Assembly (NCBI GenBank): GCA_006969905.1
Contig: CP030887.1
Location: 1,904,001 to 1,968,000, forward strand
Reading direction: 5' to 3'
Source of the DNA: Balneolaceae bacterium
Lineage (GTDB): Bacteria > Bacteroidota > Rhodothermia > Balneolales > Balneolaceae
DNA length: 64,000 nt
Shown here piece after piece: positions 53,865 through 62,009 of this stretch. How positions within the stretch are numbered: the stretch's first letter is position 1; every line of letters starts with the position of its first letter. Under the pieces are notes generated by a model. The model made no database searches. It was not told the DNA's origin and worked only from the letters and a program-made list of their open reading frames with translations. A program made the translations under genes and the position numbers.

Positions 53865-55190
53865 ATGATTGTTTCAAAGTTCGGTGGTACCAGCGTAGGC
53901 AGTTATGCAGCAATGGAGCATAGCGCTGGAATTGTTGCATCAAGTGCCGACCGAAAGTTAATTGTAATTAGTGCTACTGCCGGAACCACTAATGATCTTG
54001 TGGCTCTTTCACAAAATGAGTTAAGCTCTACTCTCAAAGAGGAGTTACTGCGCGGAATAGAGCATCGCCATTTGGAGATCATTGACCAGTTGAAAGAGAA
54101 AGATACTGCCCGTTCAGAATTTCAGCTTTTGTTTTCGGAGTTGCGACAACACATGGATTTTTTGGGCAGGGACAAAAGGTGGAAAGACAGGCTTTTTGCG
54201 TTCGGGGAATTGATGTCCACAAAAATCTTTGTTTATGTATTAAGAGAACATGGAGTAGAAGCAGAATGGCTGGATGCCAGAAAGATTGTAAAAACTGACT
54301 CCGGTTTTGGGAAAGCGGTACCTGATTTAAACGTGATCTCCAAAAAAGCAGGTAAGCTTATAAATGCAGATAACATATATCTGACCCAGGGATTCATAGG
54401 GTCAGATATTTTTGGAAATACCACTACCCTGGGAAGAGGAGGTAGTGATTTTTCTGCAGCATTATTTGCTGAAGCGCTTAAAGCTGATACGCTGGAAATA
54501 TGGACAGATGTGGCCGGGATTTACTCTGCCGATCCCAGGATTGTGAAGGAAGCACAACCTATCAAAGAGATTTCATTTGATGAAGCAGCTGAGCTTTCTG
54601 TTTTTGGAGGAAAAGTATTGCATCCGGCAACCTTAAAGCCCGCGATACGGGCCGGGGTAAAAGTAAGGGTGGCTTCCAGTCGCAACCCGGATGATCCCGG
54701 AACGCTGGTTGTTGCCGAATCTGAAGAGAAACCTGTAATACGAGCGCTTTCTTTGCGTAAAGATCAAACCTTATTGACAGTGAAGAGCCTGGAAATGCTT
54801 CATCAGCATGGATTTCTCGCAAAGCTTTTCCAAACACTGGCAGAACATAAAGTATCTGTTGATTTGGTTACCACCAGCGAGGTAAGTGTATCCCTTACTT
54901 TGGATACTGCTCAAAATGCTTCCAACAAAGTAGAATTATCCCAGCAAGTGCTTGATCAGTTAAGAGAGTTTTGTGAAGTTGAAGTAGAAACAGGGCTTTC
55001 GCTGGTTGCACTTATTGGTAATAACTTAGATACCACAGCAGGGGTAAGCGGAACGATGTTTACCATGTTGAAAGACTATAATATTCGTTTGGTTTGTCAT
55101 GGGGCCAGTCCACACAATGTATGTTTTTTAGTACGGGAAGGTGAAGGCGAAGAGATTGTAAGAATCCTCCACAAAGAGTTCATGGGATAG
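53865..55190 (+). CDS. lysC: Aspartate kinase
   Basis: 441 residues. VSKFGGTSVG (3-12) binds ATP and aspartate, and TLGRGGSDFSAAL with WTDVAGIYSADPR marks the kinase domain. Two C-terminal ACT-like segments (about 300-441) allow feedback control by amino acids (family knowledge). No fused homoserine dehydrogenase is present. It leads into dapB and dapA on the same strand after a 310-bp spacer that contains repeats, so co-transcription is uncertain. No lysine riboswitch is visible upstream. Confidence 0.95.
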   Translation: MIVSKFGGTSVGSYAAMEHSAGIVASSADRKLIVISATAGTTNDLVALSQNELSSTLKEELLRGIEHRHLEIIDQLKEKDTARSEFQLLFSELRQHMDFLGRDKRWKDRLFAFGELMSTKIFVYVLREHGVEAEWLDARKIVKTDSGFGKAVPDLNVISKKAGKLINADNIYLTQGFIGSDIFGNTTTLGRGGSDFSAALFAEALKADTLEIWTDVAGIYSADPRIVKEAQPIKEISFDEAAELSVFGGKVLHPATLKPAIRAGVKVRVASSRNPDDPGTLVVAESEEKPVIRALSLRKDQTLLTVKSLEMLHQHGFLAKLFQTLAEHKVSVDLVTTSEVSVSLTLDTAQNASNKVELSQQVLDQLREFCEVEVETGLSLVALIGNNLDTTAGVSGTMFTMLKDYNIRLVCHGASPHNVCFLVREGEGEEIVRILHKEFMG

Positions 55191-55297
55191 ACTTTTTTAG
55201 GAATTAGTATTGTTTTAGGCCCTGTTCCTCTTTACTGAAGTCATTCTTGTAGCTGTCAGGTAATTCATTGATAAGTTAGAGCGTAAATAGCAAGAGA

Positions 55298-55406
55298 CAT
55301 TCACGAGCAAAGCGAAGTGATCTCAATTGCCAGCTATATATCCTGCGGCTGCTTCGTTCCTCGCAGATGGGAAGATCCTTCGGGGGTATCCTCAGGATGA
55401 CTGAGT
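55298..55406. repeat. Repeat-bearing spacer between lysC and dapB
   Basis: CATTCACGAGC followed directly by AAAGCGAAGTGATCT (55298-55323) is the uninterrupted form of the unit at 2466-2512. After it come GATCCTTCGGGGG and TATCCTCAGGATGAC (to about 55406), a common extragenic repeat type with a small CCTGAGG-like palindrome. The spacer 55191-55500 shows no gene. Confidence 0.55.
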
Positions 55407-55500
55407 TATTATCCAGTTATCTAATCGCAATAAATTTTGTTGCAAGATTGTATAACTTCTTTACGATTGAGGAATACAATTTTGTAGCCATATCGCTAAA

Positions 55501-56184
55501 ATGAAAATATCAGTAATAGGAACCGGAAAAACCGGAAGCAAAGTAGTTGAAATGCTGGGGGATAATCTCGCGCATGCTTTTGATGAGAATAACCCTCCAA
55601 CGGTTGAAAAGCTCAGGCAATCAGATGCGATAATTATTTTTGTACCGGGCGATGCTGTTCCAGAAATATTTGATATGGTTCTAGAATCCGGGGTTCCTGC
55701 AGCATGGGGAAGTACCGGTTACGAATGGCCTCAGGGTTTGGATGAAAAAGTAAAAACAGCAAATACTAAATGGGTGTTAGCTACCAACTTCAGTTTAGGG
55801 ATGAATATCATCCGAAATGCTATACGGGAGCTTTCATCGGGGTCAAATATCCTGAATAATCCTTCTTTCAACATTCATGAAATTCATCATATCCATAAAA
55901 AAGATGCCCCGAGCGGTACAGCTTTGTCGTGGAAGGAATGGCTGGAAAAAGAGGCAGAAGTTACTTCAGAGAGAGAAGGAGATGTAAATGGCATTCATGA
56001 ACTAACTATTACCACGGCTACAGAAAAAATTAAATTAACGCATGAAGCGCTGGATCGTTCTATTTTTGCTGAAGGAGCAATTTGGGCCGCGGAACAATTG
56101 ATTAAAAGGGTGAGTTTGACTTCAGGAGTATATACCTTTGGAGAATTATTTGATCTTGTAATTAAAGAATCCCGAAATGATTAA
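55501..56184 (+). CDS. dapB: 4-hydroxy-tetrahydrodipicolinate reductase
   Basis: A 227-residue lysine/diaminopimelate enzyme. The nucleotide loop is GTGKTGSKV (7-15) and the catalytic signature is HEIHHIHKKDAPSGTA (about 135-150). It is shorter than the roughly 270 residues of E. coli DapB, as usual in this phylum. Its last 8 bases overlap dapA, so translation is coupled. Confidence 0.95.
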   Translation: MKISVIGTGKTGSKVVEMLGDNLAHAFDENNPPTVEKLRQSDAIIIFVPGDAVPEIFDMVLESGVPAAWGSTGYEWPQGLDEKVKTANTKWVLATNFSLGMNIIRNAIRELSSGSNILNNPSFNIHEIHHIHKKDAPSGTALSWKEWLEKEAEVTSEREGDVNGIHELTITTATEKIKLTHEALDRSIFAEGAIWAAEQLIKRVSLTSGVYTFGELFDLVIKESRND

Positions 56185-57070
56185 AACCCCGCTTTGGACG
56201 GCTATTGTAACCCCGATGTTTGAAGATACAAGCATTGACTACGACAGTTTTGAGACCCTGCTGAAAGAACAGGAAGCTGCAGGAAACGGAATATTGGTAC
56301 TCGGAAGTACGGGAGAGGGGTTAAACCTGCTTGACTCTGAAAAAAAGGAGCTGGTACAATTTGCCATGGCTTTAAATCTGGCTGTTCCTGTGATGGTGGG
56401 TATCGGAGGATTTTATTTGCAGGCACAAAAAGAGTTTATACAATACTGTGATGGGTTAAATACGGATGCATATCTTTTTGTGGCACCCATTTATGCCAAG
56501 CCTGGTAAAGAGGGGCAGTACTCCTGGTTTAGTGAACTGCTGAGTGTTACAGAAAAACCCTGTATGATTTATAATGTGCCCTCAAGAACGGGAAAGAAAA
56601 TTGATCCTTCAGTTCCGGGAATGCTGTTAAAAGAACACAAAAACATTCTGGGGTTAAAAGAATCAAGTGGAAGTGTGGAAGACTTTATAGCCTTCCGTGA
56701 TGCAGCACCGGGCCTTGATATGTATTGCGGAGATGACAACCTGATTAAAGAGTTTGTGACGGAAGGAGCGGTTGGCTTGGTTTCGGTAGCCTCCAATAAC
56801 TGGCCAAAGCAAACCCGGAAGTACCTTGAGTTAGCTTTAGAAGGAAACCACGATGCTTTATTTGGTGAATGGGTACAAAGTGCTGATTTGTTCTTTGATG
56901 CTCCGAGCCCTGTTCCCGCCAAAGCGTTGCTTGCCAATAAAGGCTGGATGAATACCGACCAGGTCCGGTTGCCACTTTCTGTTAAAGATCTGAAACCTGA
57001 AACTGAAGAAGCACTTCTGGAAGCAGAGCGGAAGATTAATGCGTGGTTTGAAGAGCTGGACAGTGTCTAA
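56177..57070 (+). CDS. dapA: 4-hydroxy-tetrahydrodipicolinate synthase
   Basis: A 297-residue TIM-barrel aldolase condensing pyruvate with aspartate semialdehyde. GSTGEGLNL (43-51) binds substrate, Tyr132 in YNVPSRTG and Schiff-base Lys161 in LGLKESSG are the catalytic residues. Overlap with dapB and the upstream lysC make a lysine/cell-wall precursor set. It is convergent with the DUF3784 gene. Confidence 0.95.
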   Translation: MIKTPLWTAIVTPMFEDTSIDYDSFETLLKEQEAAGNGILVLGSTGEGLNLLDSEKKELVQFAMALNLAVPVMVGIGGFYLQAQKEFIQYCDGLNTDAYLFVAPIYAKPGKEGQYSWFSELLSVTEKPCMIYNVPSRTGKKIDPSVPGMLLKEHKNILGLKESSGSVEDFIAFRDAAPGLDMYCGDDNLIKEFVTEGAVGLVSVASNNWPKQTRKYLELALEGNHDALFGEWVQSADLFFDAPSPVPAKALLANKGWMNTDQVRLPLSVKDLKPETEEALLEAERKINAWFEELDSV

Positions 57071-57079
57071 ATTCCAGCG

Positions 57080-57403
57080 TTATAGCTTTTTTGAAGTTTT
57101 GAATGTTTTTAAGTTTGTTGTAACAAAGTAAATGTATGCCAAAATAGGGTAGGCAACCATAAACACTTGAGCAGCAAGTTCCTCAGTAAAGTAGATTAAG
57201 GCTATACCCAAAAAAGAAAAAGAAAAGCCAAGGAACAGATGGAACTTTCTAAATTTTTGAAGGTAAGGTTTCAAAGCCACTTTTTTTTGATCCTCTTTTG
57301 ACATCATATTATATCCTGAAAGTAAATACCTTGCATTGTTTTCAGTTACTAAAAAACCAATACTAACAAAAAGTATACCTATACCGATTAATAGATAAAT
57401 CAT
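57080..57403 (-). CDS. DUF3784 membrane protein
   Basis: 107 residues with three hydrophobic segments (about 2-18, 52-70 and 75-92). LLSGYNMMSKEDQKK after the first helix is the DUF3784 hallmark. The family is of unknown function. It lies 37 bases downstream of another membrane protein gene in a leftward run of four small genes. Confidence 0.88.
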   Translation of the reverse strand: MIYLLIGIGILFVSIGFLVTENNARYLLSGYNMMSKEDQKKVALKPYLQKFRKFHLFLGFSFSFLGIALIYFTEELAAQVFMVAYPILAYIYFVTTNLKTFKTSKKL

Positions 57404-57440
57404 AATACTTTTTCGATTCTTGTTTGGGTTTAATTCTTTT

Positions 57441-58124
57441 TTATTGTTTAATAATCTCGTTGATAAAGCGTTGATTTTTCGATTTTCTTATCAATTGCTT
57501 TAAAGCCATAAAATGTGTTACAAATACAACAGGCACTATAAAACCTGGCAATAAAATATACGGGAAATGAAGAACAGCAGTGTTAGGCTGTTCAAATGCC
57601 AGTTGTTGAATAGGTAGTGGTGCAGATAAAATTGCTATAGTTACAATATGTCCTAAAAAGATTATACCGGAGATATTCCAAATGAAGAGAAAGCCCTTTG
57701 ACGGCTTTGCTTTAAAGAAATAAACTGAGCTGAGGAGAACTAAAGCTGATAGACCAAAAACGATGTCATAGTTCCATCCATAGAAAGTCATTTCTTTAGG
57801 GATCAAACCTTCAATAAATAGAAAGTATAACACGATCTCAACGGGAATGCGTAGTGAATGCAGCCCAACCAAAAAATAAACACTTCCTGAAAAATGTTTT
57901 AATATGTTTAAAAAAAGGACTGCGAGGATGATGTTGCCAATAAGAACAACAAAAAAGGGTTGAATAACGAAATTGGTATTCTGTAAAAACCCCGAAAATG
58001 ATATTAAACATAAAACAAGGATCCAAAGAACGCTGATTTGGAAAACCCTTTTATCCCAGCCTGTTCCTGTATAGAAAAACAGCAGAAATAAAAGGGTAAT
58101 GCAAACAAAGACAACCGGCAACAT
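57441..58124 (-). CDS. Seven-helix integral membrane protein, unknown
   Basis: 227 residues, almost wholly hydrophobic, with about seven membrane segments and no soluble domain. Distinctive residues are GLHSLRIPVEI and GWNYDIVFGLSAL, where R and N/D residues lie inside helices. No family recognised with confidence. Its ATG overlaps the stop of the SRPBCC gene by one base (58124). Confidence 0.7.
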   Translation of the reverse strand: MLPVVFVCITLLFLLFFYTGTGWDKRVFQISVLWILVLCLISFSGFLQNTNFVIQPFFVVLIGNIILAVLFLNILKHFSGSVYFLVGLHSLRIPVEIVLYFLFIEGLIPKEMTFYGWNYDIVFGLSALVLLSSVYFFKAKPSKGFLFIWNISGIIFLGHIVTIAILSAPLPIQQLAFEQPNTAVLHFPYILLPGFIVPVVFVTHFMALKQLIRKSKNQRFINEIIKQ

Positions 58125-58666
58125 TACGTATTTTCAACAGCTGCTTTAAGCAGGTCTAATCCTTGTTTATTGGTTTTTTCCATTTCAGCTTTTGCGCCAA
58201 AAAGCCACATAAAGAAAGCATCAACAAGTCCCGATTCGAGCTTGAACTCCTGCTTTACTTCAATACCGCTGGATTTTTGAGTGAAGTAATAATTGAAAAC
58301 AGGTTTTGCTACAAAAGGTTTTTGAATATCACATTTCATCCCTATGAAACTGTACTCATTAACTTCCACAATTTCCTGGTAACCTAAGTCTTTACCGTTA
58401 TTACCATTCCAATGGTATTGAGCGCCAACTGTACCATCAGCACCCTTAACTTCATACTTTTGGTCGGGGTCTTGTGCTAAAAAAGGAGACCATTTTGGGA
58501 AATTGTTTAGGTACCTCACCATATCAAAGACTTCCTCTTTCGATCCATTGATAACTACCTTTGTTACAATCTGAATAGATTTCAGTCCATTGGCTTTATA
58601 CAGTCCAAAGCCTATGAATGCCACAACAGCAATTCCAACTATTAAGAAAATGATTTTCATATCCAT
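58124..58666 (-). CDS. SRPBCC family protein with N-terminal membrane helix
   Basis: 180 residues. One membrane helix (about 5-22) and a START/Bet-v1-like helix-grip domain: VINGSKEEVFDMVRYLNNFPKW at its start and a long C-terminal helix (AFFMWLFGAKAEMEKTNKQGLDLLK). Such domains bind lipids or polyketide-like ligands; the ligand is unknown. Overlaps the next gene by one base. Confidence 0.85.
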   Translation of the reverse strand: MDMKIIFLIVGIAVVAFIGFGLYKANGLKSIQIVTKVVINGSKEEVFDMVRYLNNFPKWSPFLAQDPDQKYEVKGADGTVGAQYHWNGNNGKDLGYQEIVEVNEYSFIGMKCDIQKPFVAKPVFNYYFTQKSSGIEVKQEFKLESGLVDAFFMWLFGAKAEMEKTNKQGLDLLKAAVENT

Positions 58667-58687
58667 TCTAAAAGCATTAAGGGTTAG

Positions 58688-59032
58688 TTACATCGGGACG
58701 ATGTTTCTGATTTCTACTGTGCCACCCATAAAAAGAATGGGGCATTTTTCGGCCATAACTACCGCATCGTCTATCGATTCTGCTTTAAGTACCATATTGC
58801 CGCCTAGCGTTTGACCTTCTGAAATATAAAAGCCATCAGACAGGGATTTATCGGCAGATATTATCTTACCGTCAAAGCCCAATTGGTGGGTACTAACAAG
58901 TTTTCCCTGCATAGCAACATGTTCAATAAAATTACCCCAGCTTTTTTCCATTTCCTCCAATTGCTCTTTGGTAGGTTCTTCATTCGTTGGCTCATACCTG
59001 AAAATCAACATATACTCGTTTAAACTGTTCAT
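58688..59032 (-). CDS. YciI family protein
   Basis: 114 residues. YMLIFRYEP at the N-terminus and GFYISEGQTLGGNMVLKAESIDDAVVMAEKCP form the YCII ferredoxin-like fold, with a His in STHQLG. Members are linked to sigma-factor loci or dehydrochlorination-type chemistry; the function here is unknown. It is 21 bases upstream of the SRPBCC gene, so probably in the same operon. These SRPBCC and YciI genes commonly sit together. Confidence 0.9.
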   Translation of the reverse strand: MNSLNEYMLIFRYEPTNEEPTKEQLEEMEKSWGNFIEHVAMQGKLVSTHQLGFDGKIISADKSLSDGFYISEGQTLGGNMVLKAESIDDAVVMAEKCPILFMGGTVEIRNIVPM

Positions 59033-59112
59033 TATAGTGTGTTATTGGTTAATGATTGCTTGTCAATATAGGTTGGGGAAAAAGATTTAAACTTGCCTTA
59101 TGTCAAGAAATA

Positions 59113-59694
59113 CTATTCGGAAGCTATTTCTTTTCTGATACGGCTTAATGAGGTGTCTGTAATTCCCAGGTAGGTTGCTATATGCTTTAAAGAAACATTC
59201 TGAATGATATGAGGCTTTTCTTCTATGAGCCTTAAATATCGGTCTTTGGCCTGGTCTGCAATCATTGAAATACTATATCTTTTTAATCCAAAGTAACTAC
59301 CCACAAGTGTGGTTCTTCCCTGCTCCCTGAAATTTTTGATACTATGGAATAGTTGTTGGAATGTATCAAAATCAAGCCGCCAACAAACACAATCAGTTAG
59401 TGCCTGTATATGCTCTCTTGTGGGTTTACGCAAAAAGAAAGACGCCCAATCAATAACAATATCACCGGTTGAATAAAAGTTGGTTGTTATATCATCGCCT
59501 TCCGTATCTAAAACAAATGACCTTATAAAGCCGCTTTCAACAAACCAATAGTAATTGGCAATTTCGCCTTGAGAAAGCAGATAACTATTTTTTTTATAGC
59601 TGATTTGATGAAATTTGGGAATGATAACATCTAACTCATCTTTAGTGAGGTCGCTGTTGCTAAAAACTTTTGTTAGGAAATGGGTTTCGCTCAT
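59113..59694 (-). CDS. Crp/Fnr family transcription regulator
   Basis: 193 residues. The cNMP-like beta-roll covers about 20-115 (YYWFVESGFIRSFV), and the C-terminal winged helix has LKHIATYLGITDTSLSRIRKEI. No Fnr cysteine cluster. It precedes the YciI-SRPBCC-membrane gene run on the same strand (80-bp spacer) and may control it. Confidence 0.9.
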   Translation of the reverse strand: MSETHFLTKVFSNSDLTKDELDVIIPKFHQISYKKNSYLLSQGEIANYYWFVESGFIRSFVLDTEGDDITTNFYSTGDIVIDWASFFLRKPTREHIQALTDCVCWRLDFDTFQQLFHSIKNFREQGRTTLVGSYFGLKRYSISMIADQAKDRYLRLIEEKPHIIQNVSLKHIATYLGITDTSLSRIRKEIASE

Positions 59695-59789
59695 TTATTA
59701 CTTTGGCTTAATTTTTATGGCTTATTTAAATGGTTCTGTTTTTTTAGCGAAAATTTAGTTTGTCGCTAGATGCAGGTTCCCGTAACTAT

Positions 59790-61217
59790 TTAGTGATTGG
59801 CACGGAGCTGCTTAAGTTTGTCTCTTGCATATTCATTATGCTCATTCAATTCCAGGCTTTTTTCAAAATTCGAGATAGCCAGGTTTATTTCCTTGTTTAG
59901 CCTGTAAGCTTCGGCTAAAGAGTAGTACATATCTGAAGAACCCGGAAAAGCTTCTATGGCAAGTTTAAATAATGATATGGCAGATCCATAATCTCTGATC
60001 TTTATTGCATCATAACCCTTCATCATAAAAGTATGCTCACTTAAAACGTTCTCGTTCTTCCTAATTTCTTGTAACGCAGCAGTGAGGCCATTACTCGAAT
60101 AAATATCCAAAACCCTTTTTGTGTTAAAGTACTTTTCTATTGCAGGGGTTGCTCCCGATATAGTTTGCTGTATAAAGTATCGGGCTTCCAGAAATCCATT
60201 ATCAGCATCTTTATTGGTTAAGAGAATTATTGTATAGTTCTCTTTTTCAAAAACTTTCCATTCCACTCCAACACCAAAATGTCCCCCGCTATGTCCATAA
60301 ATGGTTCCACTAGCCGGCTCAGGAAATTGCATGCCCAGTCCATACGTGTTCCCCTGGCTTACAGGGTTTGTGAAAAGAGCAGTAAATTCTTCATTTAACA
60401 GTTTGTTACTTTTTAATGCTAAAGTAAAGTTGTATAGGTCTGATAAAGTAGTGTAGCCACCACCGGCTGCATTCCCCTTTGCAGGCAAAGTATGGATGTT
60501 TTTTTTAAAACTACTCGGATAGATTTCCGAAGCTGTATAACCTTCTGCAGCATTACTGATAGGGTGATCCAAATCAAAATTACCCGTGTTATGCATTAAT
60601 GAAGGTTTAAAAATATTTCGTTCTATATATTCATCATAGGTTATGCCAGTAAGCCTCTCTATAATTTGTCCAAGTAAAAGGTAGTTGGTATTTCTGTATG
60701 AGAACTGTTTTCCGGGGATTGATTCGAGAGGATTCTTTTCATACAAGTCCCTGAGATCATCCATAGTCCTGAACAGATCTTTTGAAGAGCGCAAAAACTC
60801 ATCTTGTGCAAAATAATGAGGCATACCACTGGTGTGAGTCAAAAGATGAAAAATGGTGACAGAATCCCTTACCGTGCTATTTGGATAATCGGGCAAGTAC
60901 TTACCTACCTTATCCTGTAAGGTCAGTTTTTCACCTTCAGCCAATTGCAAAATGGAAAGGGCCGTAAAGGTTTTTCCAATAGAACCCTGATTAAATTTAG
61001 TGTTGGCATCATTTTTTACTTTATGCCCAATATGTGCATACCCATACGCTTTCTTAAAAAGAACAGTGTCATTTTTAGCAATCAAAACAGCACCACTAAA
61101 GCCCTCAATAGAATCCAGGTATTGTTCAATTTTTGTTACGGTTTTGTCCTTGGTCTGGTGCTCTTTTACAAAAAGAAGTACAATAGCAATTATTAAAAAG
61201 AAGAATATTCTTTTCAC
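59790..61217 (-). CDS. Class C beta-lactamase-type serine hydrolase with C-terminal TPR
   Basis: 475 residues. A signal or anchor helix (about 3-18), then the penicillin-binding/class C domain with SIGK (nucleophile Ser and Lys) in QGSIGKTFTALS, YRN in FSYRNTNYLLLG and HSGG in YGHSGGHFG. All three catalytic motifs are intact. TPR-like repeats (about 385-470) end with YSLAEAYRLNKEINLAISNFEKS. Such proteins act as peptidases or esterases in the envelope. It overlaps the marR stop by 4 bases. Confidence 0.9.
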   Translation of the reverse strand: MKRIFFFLIIAIVLLFVKEHQTKDKTVTKIEQYLDSIEGFSGAVLIAKNDTVLFKKAYGYAHIGHKVKNDANTKFNQGSIGKTFTALSILQLAEGEKLTLQDKVGKYLPDYPNSTVRDSVTIFHLLTHTSGMPHYFAQDEFLRSSKDLFRTMDDLRDLYEKNPLESIPGKQFSYRNTNYLLLGQIIERLTGITYDEYIERNIFKPSLMHNTGNFDLDHPISNAAEGYTASEIYPSSFKKNIHTLPAKGNAAGGGYTTLSDLYNFTLALKSNKLLNEEFTALFTNPVSQGNTYGLGMQFPEPASGTIYGHSGGHFGVGVEWKVFEKENYTIILLTNKDADNGFLEARYFIQQTISGATPAIEKYFNTKRVLDIYSSNGLTAALQEIRKNENVLSEHTFMMKGYDAIKIRDYGSAISLFKLAIEAFPGSSDMYYSLAEAYRLNKEINLAISNFEKSLELNEHNEYARDKLKQLRANH

Positions 61218-61663
61218 GAATCAGAATGTTTACAGTTGTTCGTGATTTTATTGAGTATTGAAAACAGTTGATTCATTTCTTTGTTCGAAATATTCTTTAA
61301 AGCTGTTTCTCTATTCAGCTTTATAACCGGTTCAAGATTTTCAATTGCCTTCATACCCTTTGTTGTAATCTTAATGGCTGATCTCCTTTTATCTACTTTA
61401 TGAGGGCTTTTGATCAAATACTCTTTTTTTATCATAAGGTTTATAATCCTTGTAATAGAAGCGTAGTCTTTGAAGACCAGATCACCTATTTCCATTTGGC
61501 TGAGGTTATTATTGTTTTTTAGAAGTATCAGTATTAGTACCTGGTCAACGGTGATATCAGGGATCACCTTTACAATATTCCGGTTCGAGAGTTTTCTGTA
61601 CTCTTTAATAGCTTCTTCAATACTATACAGTACTGTTCTGGTTGGTGTCTTAAAGGTTTGCAT
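61214..61663 (-). CDS. MarR family transcription regulator
   Basis: 149 residues. The winged helix runs LSQMEIGDLVFKDYASITRIINLMIKKEYL with the wing HKVDKRRSAIKI (about 55-100). It is the first gene of a two-gene unit with the serine hydrolase. A perfect 28-bp palindrome begins at the A of its start codon, so autoregulation is likely. Confidence 0.9.
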   Translation of the reverse strand: MQTFKTPTRTVLYSIEEAIKEYRKLSNRNIVKVIPDITVDQVLILILLKNNNNLSQMEIGDLVFKDYASITRIINLMIKKEYLIKSPHKVDKRRSAIKITTKGMKAIENLEPVIKLNRETALKNISNKEMNQLFSILNKITNNCKHSDS

Positions 61664-61690
61664 ATTTTATTTGATATATCAAATAAAATA
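61663..61690. promoter_or_regulatory. Perfect 28-bp palindrome, probable MarR operator
   Basis: The sequence around ATTTGATATATCAAAT is self-complementary over 28 bases (61663-61690), with its left end on the A of the marR start codon. MarR dimers bind such palindromes. It would block transcription or translation start of its own operon. The AT-rich composition raises the chance of accidental symmetry, but the length is striking. Confidence 0.6.
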
Positions 61691-61908
61691 ATAAAATTTA
61701 TCTTAATTCTATTACCAAATATATAAGTTGAAACAATTTCTGTTTCTATAGAAGTTCGCTACAGGTTTCTCTTCAATGATTCGGCGTTTAAGCCTTCCTG
61801 CATGTTCATTTTGGTAGATAATTTTATTAGGGCTTCCTTTTTATTAAAGTAAATGAATGGTTTGAAGGGCAAGGCTTTTTAAAAGGACGCTCTCGTACCT
61901 GCTCACCT

Positions 61909-61932
61909 TTTGTATACCTCTTTGTATACCTG
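61909..61932. repeat. Tandem 12-bp repeat upstream of the heparinase-like gene
   Basis: TTTGTATACCTC is followed at once by TTTGTATACCTG, two copies that differ only in the last base. Each contains the palindrome GTATAC. The pair is 78 bases before the ATG at 62010 and may be a regulator site. The rest of 61691-62009 shows nothing else recognisable. Confidence 0.5.
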
Positions 61933-62009
61933 TGTAAACGTCATCAATGGCATCGTGGTAGTTATATTTGCAAAAGAAAATTTAAACAAATATCACTAAG
62001 CCATATAGC

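Noticed and set aside
55191-55500. Possible lysine riboswitch or small RNA between lysC and dapB
   Set aside because: The stretch consists of extragenic repeats with no extended structure of the lysine-riboswitch kind.
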